Source: Kangiellaceae bacterium
Lineage (GTDB): Bacteria; Pseudomonadota; Gammaproteobacteria; Enterobacterales; Kangiellaceae
Length of the DNA: 32,637 bases
Assembly (NCBI GenBank): GCA_016743995.1
Contig: JADGFG010000032.1
Location: 1-32,637, forward strand
Direction of reading: 5' to 3'
This document shows, piece after piece, positions 9,933-19,261 of this stretch (position 1 is its first letter; every line of letters starts with the position of its first letter). Both the position numbers and the translations under genes were made by a program. The notes below the pieces were generated by a model. That model worked only from the letters and a program-made list of their open reading frames with translations. It was not told the DNA's origin and searched no databases.

Positions 9933-9935
9933 TCA

Positions 9936-10440
9936 GCATATCACCTGTAGAAGTGAAACTGGTCGACATGCTTATGCCAACGATTGAGCATGAGTTTTTG
10001 ATATTGAACAGGGTTAGCTAGATTACAATTACTTACAGATAATGACGATTAATGTGTTTTTTATCATAGGTTAATGTGCAGTAAGATAATATTTTTTAGA
10101 ACCTTATTTGTGTAGGTGTTTTGATTGGTAAGCGAGCATGAAATAGCAGAGAAAAATATCAAAACTGTGAATTCTTTAGTTGTTTATGTTGCTTAATGAG
10201 AAGAGGGGGTGTTTAACAGGTTAAACGGCATGTTAATCTTGCTTTGCGCTATGAAATCACCTGAAAAGTAGAAGATGGATCTATTTGATTTATTATCTTT
10301 TATAAATATTTCAATGGCTTCGTAGCAATAAGTTGTTTTTTATTTAACCTTTTATTTTGGTTTATAGTGCTTAACCGGTAGTTGTTAAATTTAAGTAGTA
10401 CGTAGATTAAGCTATTGGATAAAAAAGTACTTAACCAGAT
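9936..10440. other. Gap between LRR remnant and esterase gene
   Basis: AT-rich sequence with no supportable full gene. A 48-codon plus-strand frame at 9875-10021 enters it and reads SPVEVKLVDMLMPTIEHEF near its end; it overlaps the LRR remnant and I could not place it in a family. The esterase promoter probably lies in the last 200 bases. Confidence 0.4.
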
Positions 10441-10461
10441 ATGAAATTTAATAGAGAGAAT

Positions 10462-11502
10462 ATGATGAAAAAATCAGCTAATTATTTTTTATTTGCATAT
10501 GGTTTGTTTTGTTCAAGCGTTATGGCTGGAGCCCTTAAGAATGAACAAAGAAATATTTATATCCCAACAACTATTTCCATTGAAGCGCAGCAGACGTTAA
10601 GCGAAATCATTAAAACTCAACAGTATAATTTACGCGCACCTGCTCCAGATAATATTGATGCATGGCATCAACTACATTTTGTCAATGAGCAGGTGATGAA
10701 AGATGTAAACGATAAAGTTGTTGCACACACGGGAGTCAGGATTAATGAGGAACAGTTGGGTAGTGTACCTGTATTGGATATTCGCCCACCAAACTGGAAA
10801 AATAACGGGAAGGTTCTGCTTTATACTCACGGTGGTGCACATACATTATATAGTGCTCGCTCTACATTAATCAGTTCTGCAAATATGAGTGTTGCAACTG
10901 GTTTACGGGTAATTTCAATTGACTATATGACTGCACCAATTGCGAACTGGCATCAAATGCAGGCCCAGGTTATGTCGGTATTTAAGGCATTACTAAAAAG
11001 CGATTATTCAATGGATGATATTGCCATCTATGGTGACTCATCTGGTGCGGGACTTGCTATTTCTAGCGTACTTAATTTACGGGATAACGGAATGGGGATG
11101 CCTGCCGCTGTGGTATTGTGGTCTCCATGGGTTGACATCAGTGATACTGGTGATACTGCAACCACTTTAAAAAGTGATGACCCGATATTGAGTTATGATA
11201 ATTTATTGCATAATAGTGCAAAGGCTTATGCGGCAGGAATCGAACTAACTGATCCTCGGGTTTCTCCTTTATACGCAGATTTTACAAAAGGTTTTCCACC
11301 CTCAATGATTCAAGTGGGAACCAAAGAAATGCTATTGAGTGGTTCAGTACGTTTGTATCAAAGGCTGGAAGCATCTGGCCAAAAAACAAAACTGGATGTT
11401 TATGAAGGTATGTGGCACCTTTTTCAGGTTAATCCAATACCAGAAGCCGGAGTAGCTCTTGGAAAATCAGCAGCGTTTATTAATCAAAATTTGAAAGATT
11501 AA
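10462..11502 (+). CDS. Secreted alpha/beta hydrolase, HSL-type esterase (fold-3)
   Basis: An exported carboxylesterase of the hormone-sensitive-lipase group. Numbering from the longer possible start at 10441, it has the oxyanion motif HGGAH at 130-134, the nucleophile elbow GDSSGAG with Ser200, and His326 in YEGMWHLF. The acid position falls in GTKEML, so Glu296 probably replaces the usual Asp; this is an inference by alignment in my head. I place the start at the ATG at 10462 because AGAGAG lies just upstream; it yields a short signal peptide ending near VMAG. Natural substrate is unknown; such enzymes cut short acyl esters. It stands alone on the plus strand. Confidence 0.88.
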   Translation: MMKKSANYFLFAYGLFCSSVMAGALKNEQRNIYIPTTISIEAQQTLSEIIKTQQYNLRAPAPDNIDAWHQLHFVNEQVMKDVNDKVVAHTGVRINEEQLGSVPVLDIRPPNWKNNGKVLLYTHGGAHTLYSARSTLISSANMSVATGLRVISIDYMTAPIANWHQMQAQVMSVFKALLKSDYSMDDIAIYGDSSGAGLAISSVLNLRDNGMGMPAAVVLWSPWVDISDTGDTATTLKSDDPILSYDNLLHNSAKAYAAGIELTDPRVSPLYADFTKGFPPSMIQVGTKEMLLSGSVRLYQRLEASGQKTKLDVYEGMWHLFQVNPIPEAGVALGKSAAFINQNLKD

Positions 11503-11841
11503 TTAAGACTGTTTGTTGATGTGATTTTCTGGTGATATTTAACCTGAAATCATCATGCAGAGTAAAAATCGGACAGAGAAGCCTTTATTGCTCACCGTAT
11601 AAAAAATATTCTTTACTAGGAAATATCAGTGTTGTATCGCAGTGTTTTGTGGTATTTCCTCTTTTTCGCGTTAATGCTATTTTCTGGTAACAATCAGTTA
11701 TTCGTGTAAAATAGCTGGCGTTACTCAGTTGTCTGGTAGCTTGCATGAAAAATTTGCTAAGTCTGGCTTTTCAACTGAGATTCTGTTTTTACAATCAGAG
11801 ATGCTTTATCTTGTCAATTATAATACTAAAAGGATTAATCA
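11503..11841. other. Non-coding gap before the ricin-B-like gene
   Basis: I see no terminator with a clear U run and no family-like open frame. A 26-codon GTG-start frame near 11630-11710 could encode one hydrophobic helix, but the support is too thin to call it a gene. The promoter of the next gene must lie here. Confidence 0.35.
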
Positions 11842-12633
11842 ATGAAATGTAAAGTTTTTGCTGGCCTGGCACTGTCTTCAATATCATTTTTATCCAACGC
11901 CGATACTGTTAATTCCGTTAACGGAATTAACATACAGTTGAATTCTCAAGCTTATAGTGGTGCGCCCATCAATGTTGCGCTTCCTCTTTGTCTGGAAAAA
12001 GACTCGCGCTCAACTATACCATTAACATCTCTTGCAGCTACTTTACCATTAAATTCGGGAGGGATGAATAATCCTTCACCATTACCTGGAGTACAAATTA
12101 CAACGTGTCATGTTAATACTAATGGCCAGAAATTTTCCTATATTAATGAGCAAATTGTATCATCAGAAGGAAAATGCCTAACCCGTTTGCCGGGTTCCGT
12201 ACATGTTTTAGAAAAAATCAGAGAAGAGTATGTTTGTAGCGGTTTTGATCAATCGAAAGCTCCGACAGGAGTTAAGTATGGACATAGCTGGGAGAAATTA
12301 TTAAGTACCAATATTGCTTTACAAACCTGTAGCAGCGGAAGTGAAAATCAACATTGGATTATGGATATTGCCAACGGTACATTTCAACTGAAGGAGCCAT
12401 CAGGTAGCTGTTTATCTGTTTCGGGAAGGGCTATCAAAAATCCAGGTACAATCCATTCTTATAATTGGGTATGTCCACGTGGACTCAGGTGGGGTGGTCT
12501 GAGCAGGGATGTTAACCAGGATAATTTCTCTTTATCAGTGGAGTCCTGTGACAGTCCAAAAACAAAATTTGATTTTGGTTCACAGTCTGTCATGATTATT
12601 GAAAAGGTATTGCCCATAATAATACCAATGTAA
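11842..12633 (+). CDS. Secreted protein with a ricin-B-like C-terminal half
   Basis: A 263-residue exported protein with a Sec signal of about 20 residues (core FAGLALSSISFLSNA, cleavage before DTV). The start is supported by AAAGGA upstream. The second half contains IALQTCSSGSENQHWIMD, then GTFQLKEPSGSCLSV. This is the beta-trefoil pattern of ricin-B lectins: a Q-x-W motif followed by a cysteine-bearing strand. The N-terminal half (residues 20-120) is not recognised. Eight or more Cys suggest disulphides outside the cytoplasm. A carbohydrate-binding role is likely but not proven, and it could be a secreted effector or toxin component. It precedes another small secreted protein on the same strand. 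Confidence 0.6.
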   Translation: MKCKVFAGLALSSISFLSNADTVNSVNGINIQLNSQAYSGAPINVALPLCLEKDSRSTIPLTSLAATLPLNSGGMNNPSPLPGVQITTCHVNTNGQKFSYINEQIVSSEGKCLTRLPGSVHVLEKIREEYVCSGFDQSKAPTGVKYGHSWEKLLSTNIALQTCSSGSENQHWIMDIANGTFQLKEPSGSCLSVSGRAIKNPGTIHSYNWVCPRGLRWGGLSRDVNQDNFSLSVESCDSPKTKFDFGSQSVMIIEKVLPIIIPM

Positions 12634-12770
12634 CGGCCAGGCGGTGATTGGGTCAAGATAACCACTTTAATTATGAACCAACTGAATATATACTATGCAG
12701 CTTAGATTTAAGTTAGCCTTGGTTATCTTATGAGGGGCTATATTGAGAATTACTAATAAGGAGATATATT

Positions 12771-13128
12771 TTGAAGTTTAATACAATCATTAAAGCTATT
12801 ACTTTCAGTTTTATTGCTATAAGTGGCTCTGTAATTGCGGACACTATCACCGGCAAAGTCACTTGGTTGGAAGTTCCGACTAATACTGATGTCAATACTG
12901 TCTATTTCAGATTAGACCCCATGCCTGCCAATGTAACCAGCAGTTTTTACCTGAGAAACGGTACAGGAACAAGTGCCGGTTGCACTGAAATGGGAAGCGA
13001 AAAATCAACTGATCGCGCGTACTCGTATGTTACTCACGGCAAAGGCATCACAAAAAACCGTCACGATTACTTACTGTGCAGACACTAATGGTTATGCTCT
13101 GGTCAACCGATCTGTCAGACTAAATTAA
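12771..13128 (+). CDS. Small secreted protein broken by a frameshift at an A6 tract
   Basis: The gene starts at TTG (12771) with AAGGAG eight bases upstream and encodes a Sec signal of 23 residues ending SVIA, then a beta-rich domain. As written the frame stops at 13086-13088 after an odd basic tail (NRHDYLLCRH). Removing one A from the run at 13052-13057 gives instead TVTITYCADTNGYALVN, a natural strand-rich ending with a Cys that could pair with the Cys in SAGCTE, and a stop at 13126-13128. The repaired protein is 118 residues. Either the gene is mutated, the run is a sequencing error, or slippage is used. The family is not recognised. A hairpin follows at 13152-13176. Confidence 0.65.
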
Positions 13129-13151
13129 TGCCACGTTAATCATAGAGTTTA

Positions 13152-13176
13152 AACCGAACTAAAAATTAGTTCGGTT
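13152..13176 (+). terminator. Hairpin after the small secreted protein gene
   Basis: A perfect 11-bp stem, AACCGAACTAA at 13152-13162 with TTAGTTCGGTT at 13166-13176, and a 3-base loop. It lies 24 bases after the repaired stop codon, which supports 13128 as the original gene end. A clean U run is missing, so termination strength is uncertain. Confidence 0.55.
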
Positions 13177-13417
13177 GTGTGATAATAGTAAAGTTACTTT
13201 GGTTTTTTTCGGTAATGCTTAAAATATCAGGTTCCATTAAAGGGCGAGATAAGGAATTATGTAATCTCTAGCTCGTCAGGAAAATCTAGTGGACTGTCAT
13301 TCTGGTACAGAAAATCAATAGGTTAGCACTAATTTTTCTGAACCGGGTGATTGCCTGCTGTTTTTTATTGATGAAGCAATCAGATTCTCCAAAATATCAC
13401 CCGAAAGGAAGTTCACA

Positions 13418-14506
13418 ATGTATTTTAATATCAAGAAAAATCTAAAAGCACTTTTTGTATTTGTTTCTATATTGAGTTTGCCTTGCGTCGCAGCGCTCAA
13501 AGAAATGACTTCGCAAGAAAACGTATATGGCGAGCTGCTGCTTTCTAACGACTCTACATCTGTAAAACTTGGCGCGAGCGTGTTGTATAGTGAAAGTATA
13601 AATCATCCTGTTTTAATGAGTGTTGTTTCTCATCTGTTAACCGAGGGTCTTAATAAGAGTATAGACTTACATGAGGATACTCTTGCGTGGTTAATTAAAG
13701 CATTGGGTCGATCAAATAATTGTGGTTATCGTGAAAAGTTATCGCTTATCAATACACAGAGCAGTAAGATAAAAAAATATATCAGGAAATCGATAAAAAG
13801 TTTAAAAAAATGTGATTCTAAGACGGTTCTTGTTGATGAACAACAGGGTCGCATCGGGTTAACGAAAACTATCAAAGAAAGTAAAACTGCAAGCCATAAA
13901 AACCGTGATATAAAAGCGTTTTATTTGTTGAAAACTGGGGATTCTTTAGCCGAAGTACTAAATAGTATTCAACAGCCAGACCTTGTAAAAGTTGGCTTGC
14001 AGCGTAAGAGAAATCGATGGCTTGTTTTTGTTGTCGTAAACGATATGCGACTTGATCTAATTTATAATCAAGCTGGGAGACTACGGTTTAACAAAGTTAA
14101 GAGTGATTTCTGGAAGCTGGAATATATTGATCCGATAATTGATGATAGCAAAGACTTGCTGGTTGATTTTAAGAAAATTTACCTGATTAAGGACATTGCT
14201 TCAAAAAGACTGATGGTGCAAAAGATTTATAAAGAAAAAACAGGAGAACAAGTGCATATAGACGTGCTTGCTGATTACCTCTGGCGGAACATGCAGACCG
14301 ATGAAAGCGTACATATTGATACGTTGTCCTGGATAGTACGGGTTTTGAATGATAGAGATTCCAAGCGGTATAACGCAATGCTTCTGAAAATTAGCCATGA
14401 TGCGCACTCGAGAAAGCTTAAGCGTTATGCTAAGAAACACTCTGATAAAAAGCTAAAGGATGTTGATGGTTATTATAAGCCGATGACGAAGAATGATTCA
14501 AAATGA
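13418..14506 (+). CDS. Exported protein with duplicated helical repeats flanking a BamE-like centre
   Basis: A 362-residue protein with a Sec signal (core ALFVFVSILSLPCVA, cleavage near 25) and a good AAGGAAG site upstream. Two helical blocks match each other: residues 55-130 contain DTLAWLIKALGRSNN then KIKKYIRKSIKSL, and residues 266-342 contain DTLSWIVRVLNDRDS then SRKLKRYAKKHSD. These look like HEAT-type repeats and an internal duplication. Between them, residues 168-235 contain LKTGDSLAEVLNSIQQPDLV and then a hydrophobic strand and NQAGRLRFN, reminiscent of the BamE/SmpA fold. The protein is very basic. A periplasmic scaffold or binding role is plausible; function is unknown. Confidence 0.75.
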   Translation: MYFNIKKNLKALFVFVSILSLPCVAALKEMTSQENVYGELLLSNDSTSVKLGASVLYSESINHPVLMSVVSHLLTEGLNKSIDLHEDTLAWLIKALGRSNNCGYREKLSLINTQSSKIKKYIRKSIKSLKKCDSKTVLVDEQQGRIGLTKTIKESKTASHKNRDIKAFYLLKTGDSLAEVLNSIQQPDLVKVGLQRKRNRWLVFVVVNDMRLDLIYNQAGRLRFNKVKSDFWKLEYIDPIIDDSKDLLVDFKKIYLIKDIASKRLMVQKIYKEKTGEQVHIDVLADYLWRNMQTDESVHIDTLSWIVRVLNDRDSKRYNAMLLKISHDAHSRKLKRYAKKHSDKKLKDVDGYYKPMTKNDSK

Positions 14507-14692
14507 GATATGTTTTAACTGTTGGTTGATATTATTGTATGGATATAGCTATGTTGTTTCTTAGCGGTATGAGGCTTATCAGAATTTATCGAAATTTAAT
14601 GGAAAGGAAAGGCATTATAGAAATGGCAGAAACAACAGAAAAGAGAGGTGTGAGCGCTATTTTAACTAAATGAATAGTCGTTTAACTTTAAA

Positions 14693-16465
14693 ATGAAAAG
14701 TGACAAAAATAAAAACCTGTCGATATTAGTTGAATTAATTCAGTTTATCCGGCCTTATAAAACACGTGTTGTAGCAGCCATTATTGCACTAGTTTTTACT
14801 GCGTCAGTGATGTTGTTGGTTGGTCAGGGGGTCAGGATGCTCATCGATCAGGGGTTCGCTCAACAATCACTGGCGCAGCTGGAAAACGCGGTGCTGTTTA
14901 TACTGGCGGTAACTGTGTTTCTTGCCGCAGGAACTTTTATGCGGTTTTATCTGGTTTCATGGATCGGAGAGCGGGTTAGTGCTGATATTAGGCTGGCTGT
15001 TTTTAATCATGTTATCACGTTACATCCCAGCTATTTTGAAACGAATGGCAGTGGTGACATTATGTCACGTATTACGACTGATACTACATTATTGCAAAGC
15101 ATTATTGGTTCGTCATTTTCAATGGCACTGCGCAGTGCATTAATGCTGATTGGTGCTTTGGCGATGCTTTTTGCAACCAACGTAAAGCTCACGCTGGTTG
15201 TGCTGGGAGTCGTGCCATTTATTCTTTTGCCTGTTTTGTTTTATGGTCGTCGGGTAAGAAAACTGTCAAGAAAAAGTCAGGACTCTATGGCTGATGTTGG
15301 TAGTTATGCTGGTGAAGCGATTGAACATATAAAAACAGTACAAAGTTACACCAGAGAACAGGAAGAGAGTATTGCTTTTTCTGCTGAAGTTGAAAAGTCA
15401 TTTAATATTGGACGTCGTCGAATTCAACAACGAGCGGCTTTGATCGCCGGGGTGATTGTGATTGTGTTCGGTGCAATTGCGGGTATGTTATGGGTTGGTG
15501 GTAGTGATGTGATTTCTGGAAAAATGACCGGCGGAGATCTGGGGGCGTTTGTTTTTTATGCCATTCTGGTTGCTTCATCACTGGCGACAATCTCTGAGGT
15601 GTTAGGTGAATTACAACGAGCGGCAGGCGCAACGGAAAGATTAATTGATATTTTAAACGTTGAGAGCCATATATTGCCACCAGTGATTAATCCAGTACCA
15701 GCAACTCAGCTAACTGCAAAAATAACATTTAATAATGTTTCTTTTTACTATCCTTCAAGACCCGGTCAGGCAGCCACCAGCAGACTTAATCTGGAGGTAG
15801 CGCAGGGTAAAGTACTAGCATTAGTCGGGCCATCTGGTGCAGGAAAAACGACGATATTCGAGTTATTACAACGTTTTTATGACCCACAATCAGGTTGCAT
15901 TACATTAGGCGATACAGATATTCGTCAGCTAGACCCAAAAGACTTACGTCAACAAATGGCACTGGTACCACAACAACCTGCGTTGTTTAGTAGCGATGTT
16001 TATCATAATATTCGCTATGGTAAACCTGATGCGACTAATGACGAGGTGATTGAGGCCGCGAAAAAGGCTCATGCTCATGAATTTATTCTGAACTTACCCA
16101 ATGGTTATGATAGTTTCCTGGGGGAACGTGGTGTCAGATTATCGGGCGGTCAACGGCAGAGAATAGCAATAGCGCGTGCTATCCTGAAAGATCCGCATAT
16201 TTTGTTGTTAGATGAAGCGACCAGTGCCTTAGATAGTGAAAGTGAGCATCATGTTCAACAGGCGTTACAAGAATTAATGCGGGGTCGTACGACGATAATT
16301 ATTGCGCATCGGCTATCAACAATTCAACATGCTGATGAAATAGCCGTACTGGAAAATGGTCATCTGGTAGACAGGGGAAGTCATCAATCATTATTGTCCA
16401 GTTGTGAACTCTATCAGCGTTTAGTGGCGCTACAATTTACACACTTACCAGGTAATGCTGATTAA
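14693..16465 (+). CDS. ABC transporter half-exporter (membrane plus ATPase domains)
   Basis: A 590-residue fused exporter of the MsbA/ABCB type, which works as a homodimer in the inner membrane. The first 320 residues hold six membrane segments with the type-I coupling pattern (SVMLLVGQGVRMLIDQGFA, later SRKSQDSMADVGSYAGEAIEHIKTVQSY). The ATPase follows with Walker A GPSGAGKT at 379-386, Q-loop LVPQQP, signature LSGGQ at 483-487, Walker B ending D507-E508 and His539 in IAHRLS. All catalytic residues are intact. Substrate is unknown; lipid or drug export is usual. No strong ribosome site precedes the ATG, so start confidence is moderate. The next gene begins 43 bases later. Confidence 0.94.
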   Translation: MKSDKNKNLSILVELIQFIRPYKTRVVAAIIALVFTASVMLLVGQGVRMLIDQGFAQQSLAQLENAVLFILAVTVFLAAGTFMRFYLVSWIGERVSADIRLAVFNHVITLHPSYFETNGSGDIMSRITTDTTLLQSIIGSSFSMALRSALMLIGALAMLFATNVKLTLVVLGVVPFILLPVLFYGRRVRKLSRKSQDSMADVGSYAGEAIEHIKTVQSYTREQEESIAFSAEVEKSFNIGRRRIQQRAALIAGVIVIVFGAIAGMLWVGGSDVISGKMTGGDLGAFVFYAILVASSLATISEVLGELQRAAGATERLIDILNVESHILPPVINPVPATQLTAKITFNNVSFYYPSRPGQAATSRLNLEVAQGKVLALVGPSGAGKTTIFELLQRFYDPQSGCITLGDTDIRQLDPKDLRQQMALVPQQPALFSSDVYHNIRYGKPDATNDEVIEAAKKAHAHEFILNLPNGYDSFLGERGVRLSGGQRQRIAIARAILKDPHILLLDEATSALDSESEHHVQQALQELMRGRTTIIIAHRLSTIQHADEIAVLENGHLVDRGSHQSLLSSCELYQRLVALQFTHLPGNAD

Positions 16466-16508
16466 TATTTCCAATCTCTGACAAATAACAACAAACACGG
16501 AGCTATCA

Positions 16509-17351
16509 ATGAATTTAGCAGCAATGAAAACCTGTACAGGCATGCTTTTTTTCCTTTTTCTGATGCTAAATGCAAAATTTGTTTTTTCGGAAAGCAGTCA
16601 GTTTGAAATTAAAAAAGTGTCCTATAAAAATATTGTAGCCAATCTTTATTTGCCTGTTGGAGGTGAAAAGGTTCCCGCTATTATTGCGATAGGTGGTTCC
16701 GGTGGCCGAATGAGTCACGACAAAGGGGAGTGGCTGGCACCACAAGGATTTGCTGTCTTAACACTGGCTTATTTTAAGCATAATGGTCTGCCTGAGACTT
16801 TAGACGCCATTCCCATAGAATATGCAATTAGCGCTATTGACTATTTAGAAACTGTTTCAGCAGTTGATTCAAAAAGAATTGGCGTGATAGGTGCTTCCAG
16901 AGGCTCGGAGCTGGCCTTTATTCTCGCTTCTCATGACAAACGTATAAAATCAGTGGTTGCAACGACTCCGACCAAAGTTGCATGGCATGGCGAAACCAGT
17001 CGTTATGCCTGGAAATATAAGGAGAAAAATATAGCCTCACTCACTTTTTGTAAAGATTGTAAAACGTCATTTTTGCAGCGTTGTAAAGAAGCGCTGGGGC
17101 AGATAAAAAACGTTAAAGCGGCACATATCTCTTTTGAGAAAATAAAGGCTGCAATTCTATTAGTATCTGCTGAAGCGGACCATATCTGGCCTTCTTATCA
17201 AATGTCCTTAGATATTGTACATTATCTTCATGAAAGAAATTTTAAGTTTTTAGTGAATCATGTGTCTTATTCGACGAATCATTTTTTTAACAGAAAGTCT
17301 TTAGAAAAAATGAGACCTCTAATCATTAATCACTTTAAAGCAACATTATAA
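16509..17351 (+). CDS. Secreted alpha/beta hydrolase, BAAT/dienelactone-hydrolase-like
   Basis: A 280-residue exported hydrolase: signal peptide core MLFFLFLMLNAKFVFS with cleavage near 27, then a short N-terminal strand region and an alpha/beta fold. The oxyanion region reads AIGGSGG, the nucleophile elbow is GASRGSE with Ser130, the acid is Asp224 in SAEADHIWPS, and the base is His258 in STNHFF. This resembles the C-terminal domain of acyl-CoA:amino acid N-acyltransferase/thioesterase proteins, in which the elbow often has Ser in bacteria. An extracytoplasmic location argues against CoA substrates. The ATG follows ACGGAG. It lies 43 bases after the ABC exporter, so the two may be cotranscribed. 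Confidence 0.83.
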   Translation: MNLAAMKTCTGMLFFLFLMLNAKFVFSESSQFEIKKVSYKNIVANLYLPVGGEKVPAIIAIGGSGGRMSHDKGEWLAPQGFAVLTLAYFKHNGLPETLDAIPIEYAISAIDYLETVSAVDSKRIGVIGASRGSELAFILASHDKRIKSVVATTPTKVAWHGETSRYAWKYKEKNIASLTFCKDCKTSFLQRCKEALGQIKNVKAAHISFEKIKAAILLVSAEADHIWPSYQMSLDIVHYLHERNFKFLVNHVSYSTNHFFNRKSLEKMRPLIINHFKATL

Positions 17352-17524
17352 TTGAAAGCGTATTGAATGTAGCCAGTGAAATTACCAGGGTGAGTATGGG
17401 TATCGTGAAAGATTAGTAAAGCATTACGAAACAAAACGATTTTGTTCTGTTTCCTTTAAATCCTCAAAGCAAGTTCGAGATTGAAAAGTGTTTTTTAGTC
17501 AGGATAAAACTCAGTAACGGCAGA

Positions 17525-19249
17525 CTACATAAAATAAGTTTTCTCGATGTTTTTTACGCTCATTGGCTTTTCAAATAAATAGCCTTGTGCTTTAGTTAAA
17601 TGATTTCTGGCGATAAGCTCCTGTTGAAAGGGGTGTTCTATTCCCTCTGCCACAATATCAAGTTCCAGATTTTTTATGAGTGTTATCATCGCATTTAGCA
17701 ATTTGACAGGTCCTTTTGCTTCAGGGGTGGGTGGCATAATGCTTTTGTCGAGCTTAACGGTGTTAATGGGTAACAGTAAAAGATGAGATATTGATGAGTA
17801 ACCCGTCCCAAAGTCATCTAGTGCCAGTCGGCAACCCAGTTTTTTTATACCCTGAATACGGCTAAGCGTTGATTCGTTAACTTTTAGCAGCGCTGTCTCA
17901 GTAATTTCGAGCTCAATGTCTGGTGGAGAAATGTCAAAGTCCTGAATATGCTTTTTTAATGAAATGAGTAAATTATCTGAATTAAGCTGAACTGGTGAAA
18001 GGTTGATGGCCATCGTTAATTTCATGTTTGTTTTGCTTTGCCATTTTTTAAGCTGTTCAATGGCATTTAACAAAACCCATTGGCCAAGTTCGACAATTAA
18101 ATCAGATTGTTCGGCAATGGGAATAAATTCATCTGGTGAAATTATCTCCCCTGATTCTGAAGTCAATCGTAACAGCGCTTCAAATCCGTGCAGTTCATTG
18201 GTAGCCGGGTTAACAATCGGCTGATAAACAAGGTGTAGTCGATTTAGCTCAATGGCTGAATTTAGAATACTTTCCACTTCGTAGCGTCTGACAAATTCTA
18301 CCTGCATATCCTTATAAAAAAAACAGGCATGAGAACCTTTCTGAGTTTTTGCACGATACATGGCAATGTCGCCGCATTTGATTAACTCTTTGCTATCCAG
18401 AGAGTTATCTGGATGAATAGCCATTCCTACGCTGATATCTACGGTAAATTGTGTCAATCCAGCAGAAAGCGGTTTTTCAAGGCTTGTCATAATTCTTTTT
18501 GCTATATTGCCGAGTTGATAACTGCTTTTAAGGTTAGTGATCATTATTGAAAATTCATCACCGCCAAGGCGAGAGAATAATTCGTCTTCACGCAAACAGC
18601 TTTTTACTCGTTGAGCAAATTGGTATAAAACCACGTCTCCAACATCATGACCGTGAATGTCATTAATACATTTGAAGTCGTCGATATCAAAGAGTAGTAA
18701 GCCCAGTTTGAACTCGTCTCTGGCATTATTAGTAATAGCAACTTGAAGACTTTCCTCAAAAACAAATCGGTTGGCTAACCCGGTCAGACTGTCTTTTTCT
18801 GCCAGGTCTTTAGATCTCAGGTAGCTTTCACGTAATTCTTTTTCCAGTTTGAACCGTGTTTGTGCGTGTAGTATTGCATTGTGAATTCTACGTGTCGTAA
18901 TCTCTGATTTGGGAATAAAATCTTGTGCACCGGCCTCCAGACTGGCTGTGGCCAGCTTTTCATCTTCTGCAGAGCTCATCATCACAATCGCAGTGCCATA
19001 GTCTCGGGTATGGGTTTTTAATTCCAGAATCATTTCAATGCCATCTCTCTGAGGCATTCGGTAGTCCAGTAGTACAACATCAAAATTATCGCTATCGTAG
19101 AGAATCAACCCCTCATCGACGCTGCTGGATTCAGTGATAATAAACGGTTGTTCAGACTTTCCCAGGTGTCTTTTTACCATTTCTCTATCAACAATGTCAT
19201 CGTCAACAATTAACACTTTGATATTTTTAAACGGCTCTTCAGTAGTCAC
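17525..19249 (-). CDS. Response regulator with GGDEF and EAL domains
   Basis: A 574-residue cytoplasmic c-di-GMP protein. The receiver covers about residues 8-125, with the acidic triad at 16-18, acceptor Asp62 in VVLLDYRMP and the conserved Lys in FIPKSE. The GGDEF domain follows with an intact R-LGGDEF (229-233); the upstream inhibitory I-site reads RxxE, not RxxD. The C-terminal EAL domain (from about 335) has EAL at 357-359, ELEITETAL, and the DDFGTGYSS metal motif, so phosphodiesterase activity is likely. Both activities look possible. It starts 12 bases after the histidine kinase stop, so the kinase is its probable partner. The short gap on its downstream side separates it from a convergent gene. 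Confidence 0.95.
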   Translation of the reverse strand: MTTEEPFKNIKVLIVDDDIVDREMVKRHLGKSEQPFIITESSSVDEGLILYDSDNFDVVLLDYRMPQRDGIEMILELKTHTRDYGTAIVMMSSAEDEKLATASLEAGAQDFIPKSEITTRRIHNAILHAQTRFKLEKELRESYLRSKDLAEKDSLTGLANRFVFEESLQVAITNNARDEFKLGLLLFDIDDFKCINDIHGHDVGDVVLYQFAQRVKSCLREDELFSRLGGDEFSIMITNLKSSYQLGNIAKRIMTSLEKPLSAGLTQFTVDISVGMAIHPDNSLDSKELIKCGDIAMYRAKTQKGSHACFFYKDMQVEFVRRYEVESILNSAIELNRLHLVYQPIVNPATNELHGFEALLRLTSESGEIISPDEFIPIAEQSDLIVELGQWVLLNAIEQLKKWQSKTNMKLTMAINLSPVQLNSDNLLISLKKHIQDFDISPPDIELEITETALLKVNESTLSRIQGIKKLGCRLALDDFGTGYSSISHLLLLPINTVKLDKSIMPPTPEAKGPVKLLNAMITLIKNLELDIVAEGIEHPFQQELIARNHLTKAQGYLFEKPMSVKNIEKTYFM

Positions 19250-19261
19250 TTTATGTACCTT

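Noticed and set aside
11631-11711. 26-codon GTG-start frame with a hydrophobic helix and AGGAAA upstream
   Set aside because: Too short to support by itself; hydrophobic codons are expected by chance in AT-rich DNA.
14539-14673. 44-codon plus-strand frame just before the ABC exporter (MDIAMLFLSGMRLIRIY start)
   Set aside because: No good ribosome site, no recognisable family, and it ends close before the exporter; it could be a leader peptide but evidence is lacking.
17428-17453. Imperfect stem (GAAACA with TGTTTC) between convergent genes as a bidirectional terminator
   Set aside because: Short, mismatched and without U runs on either side.
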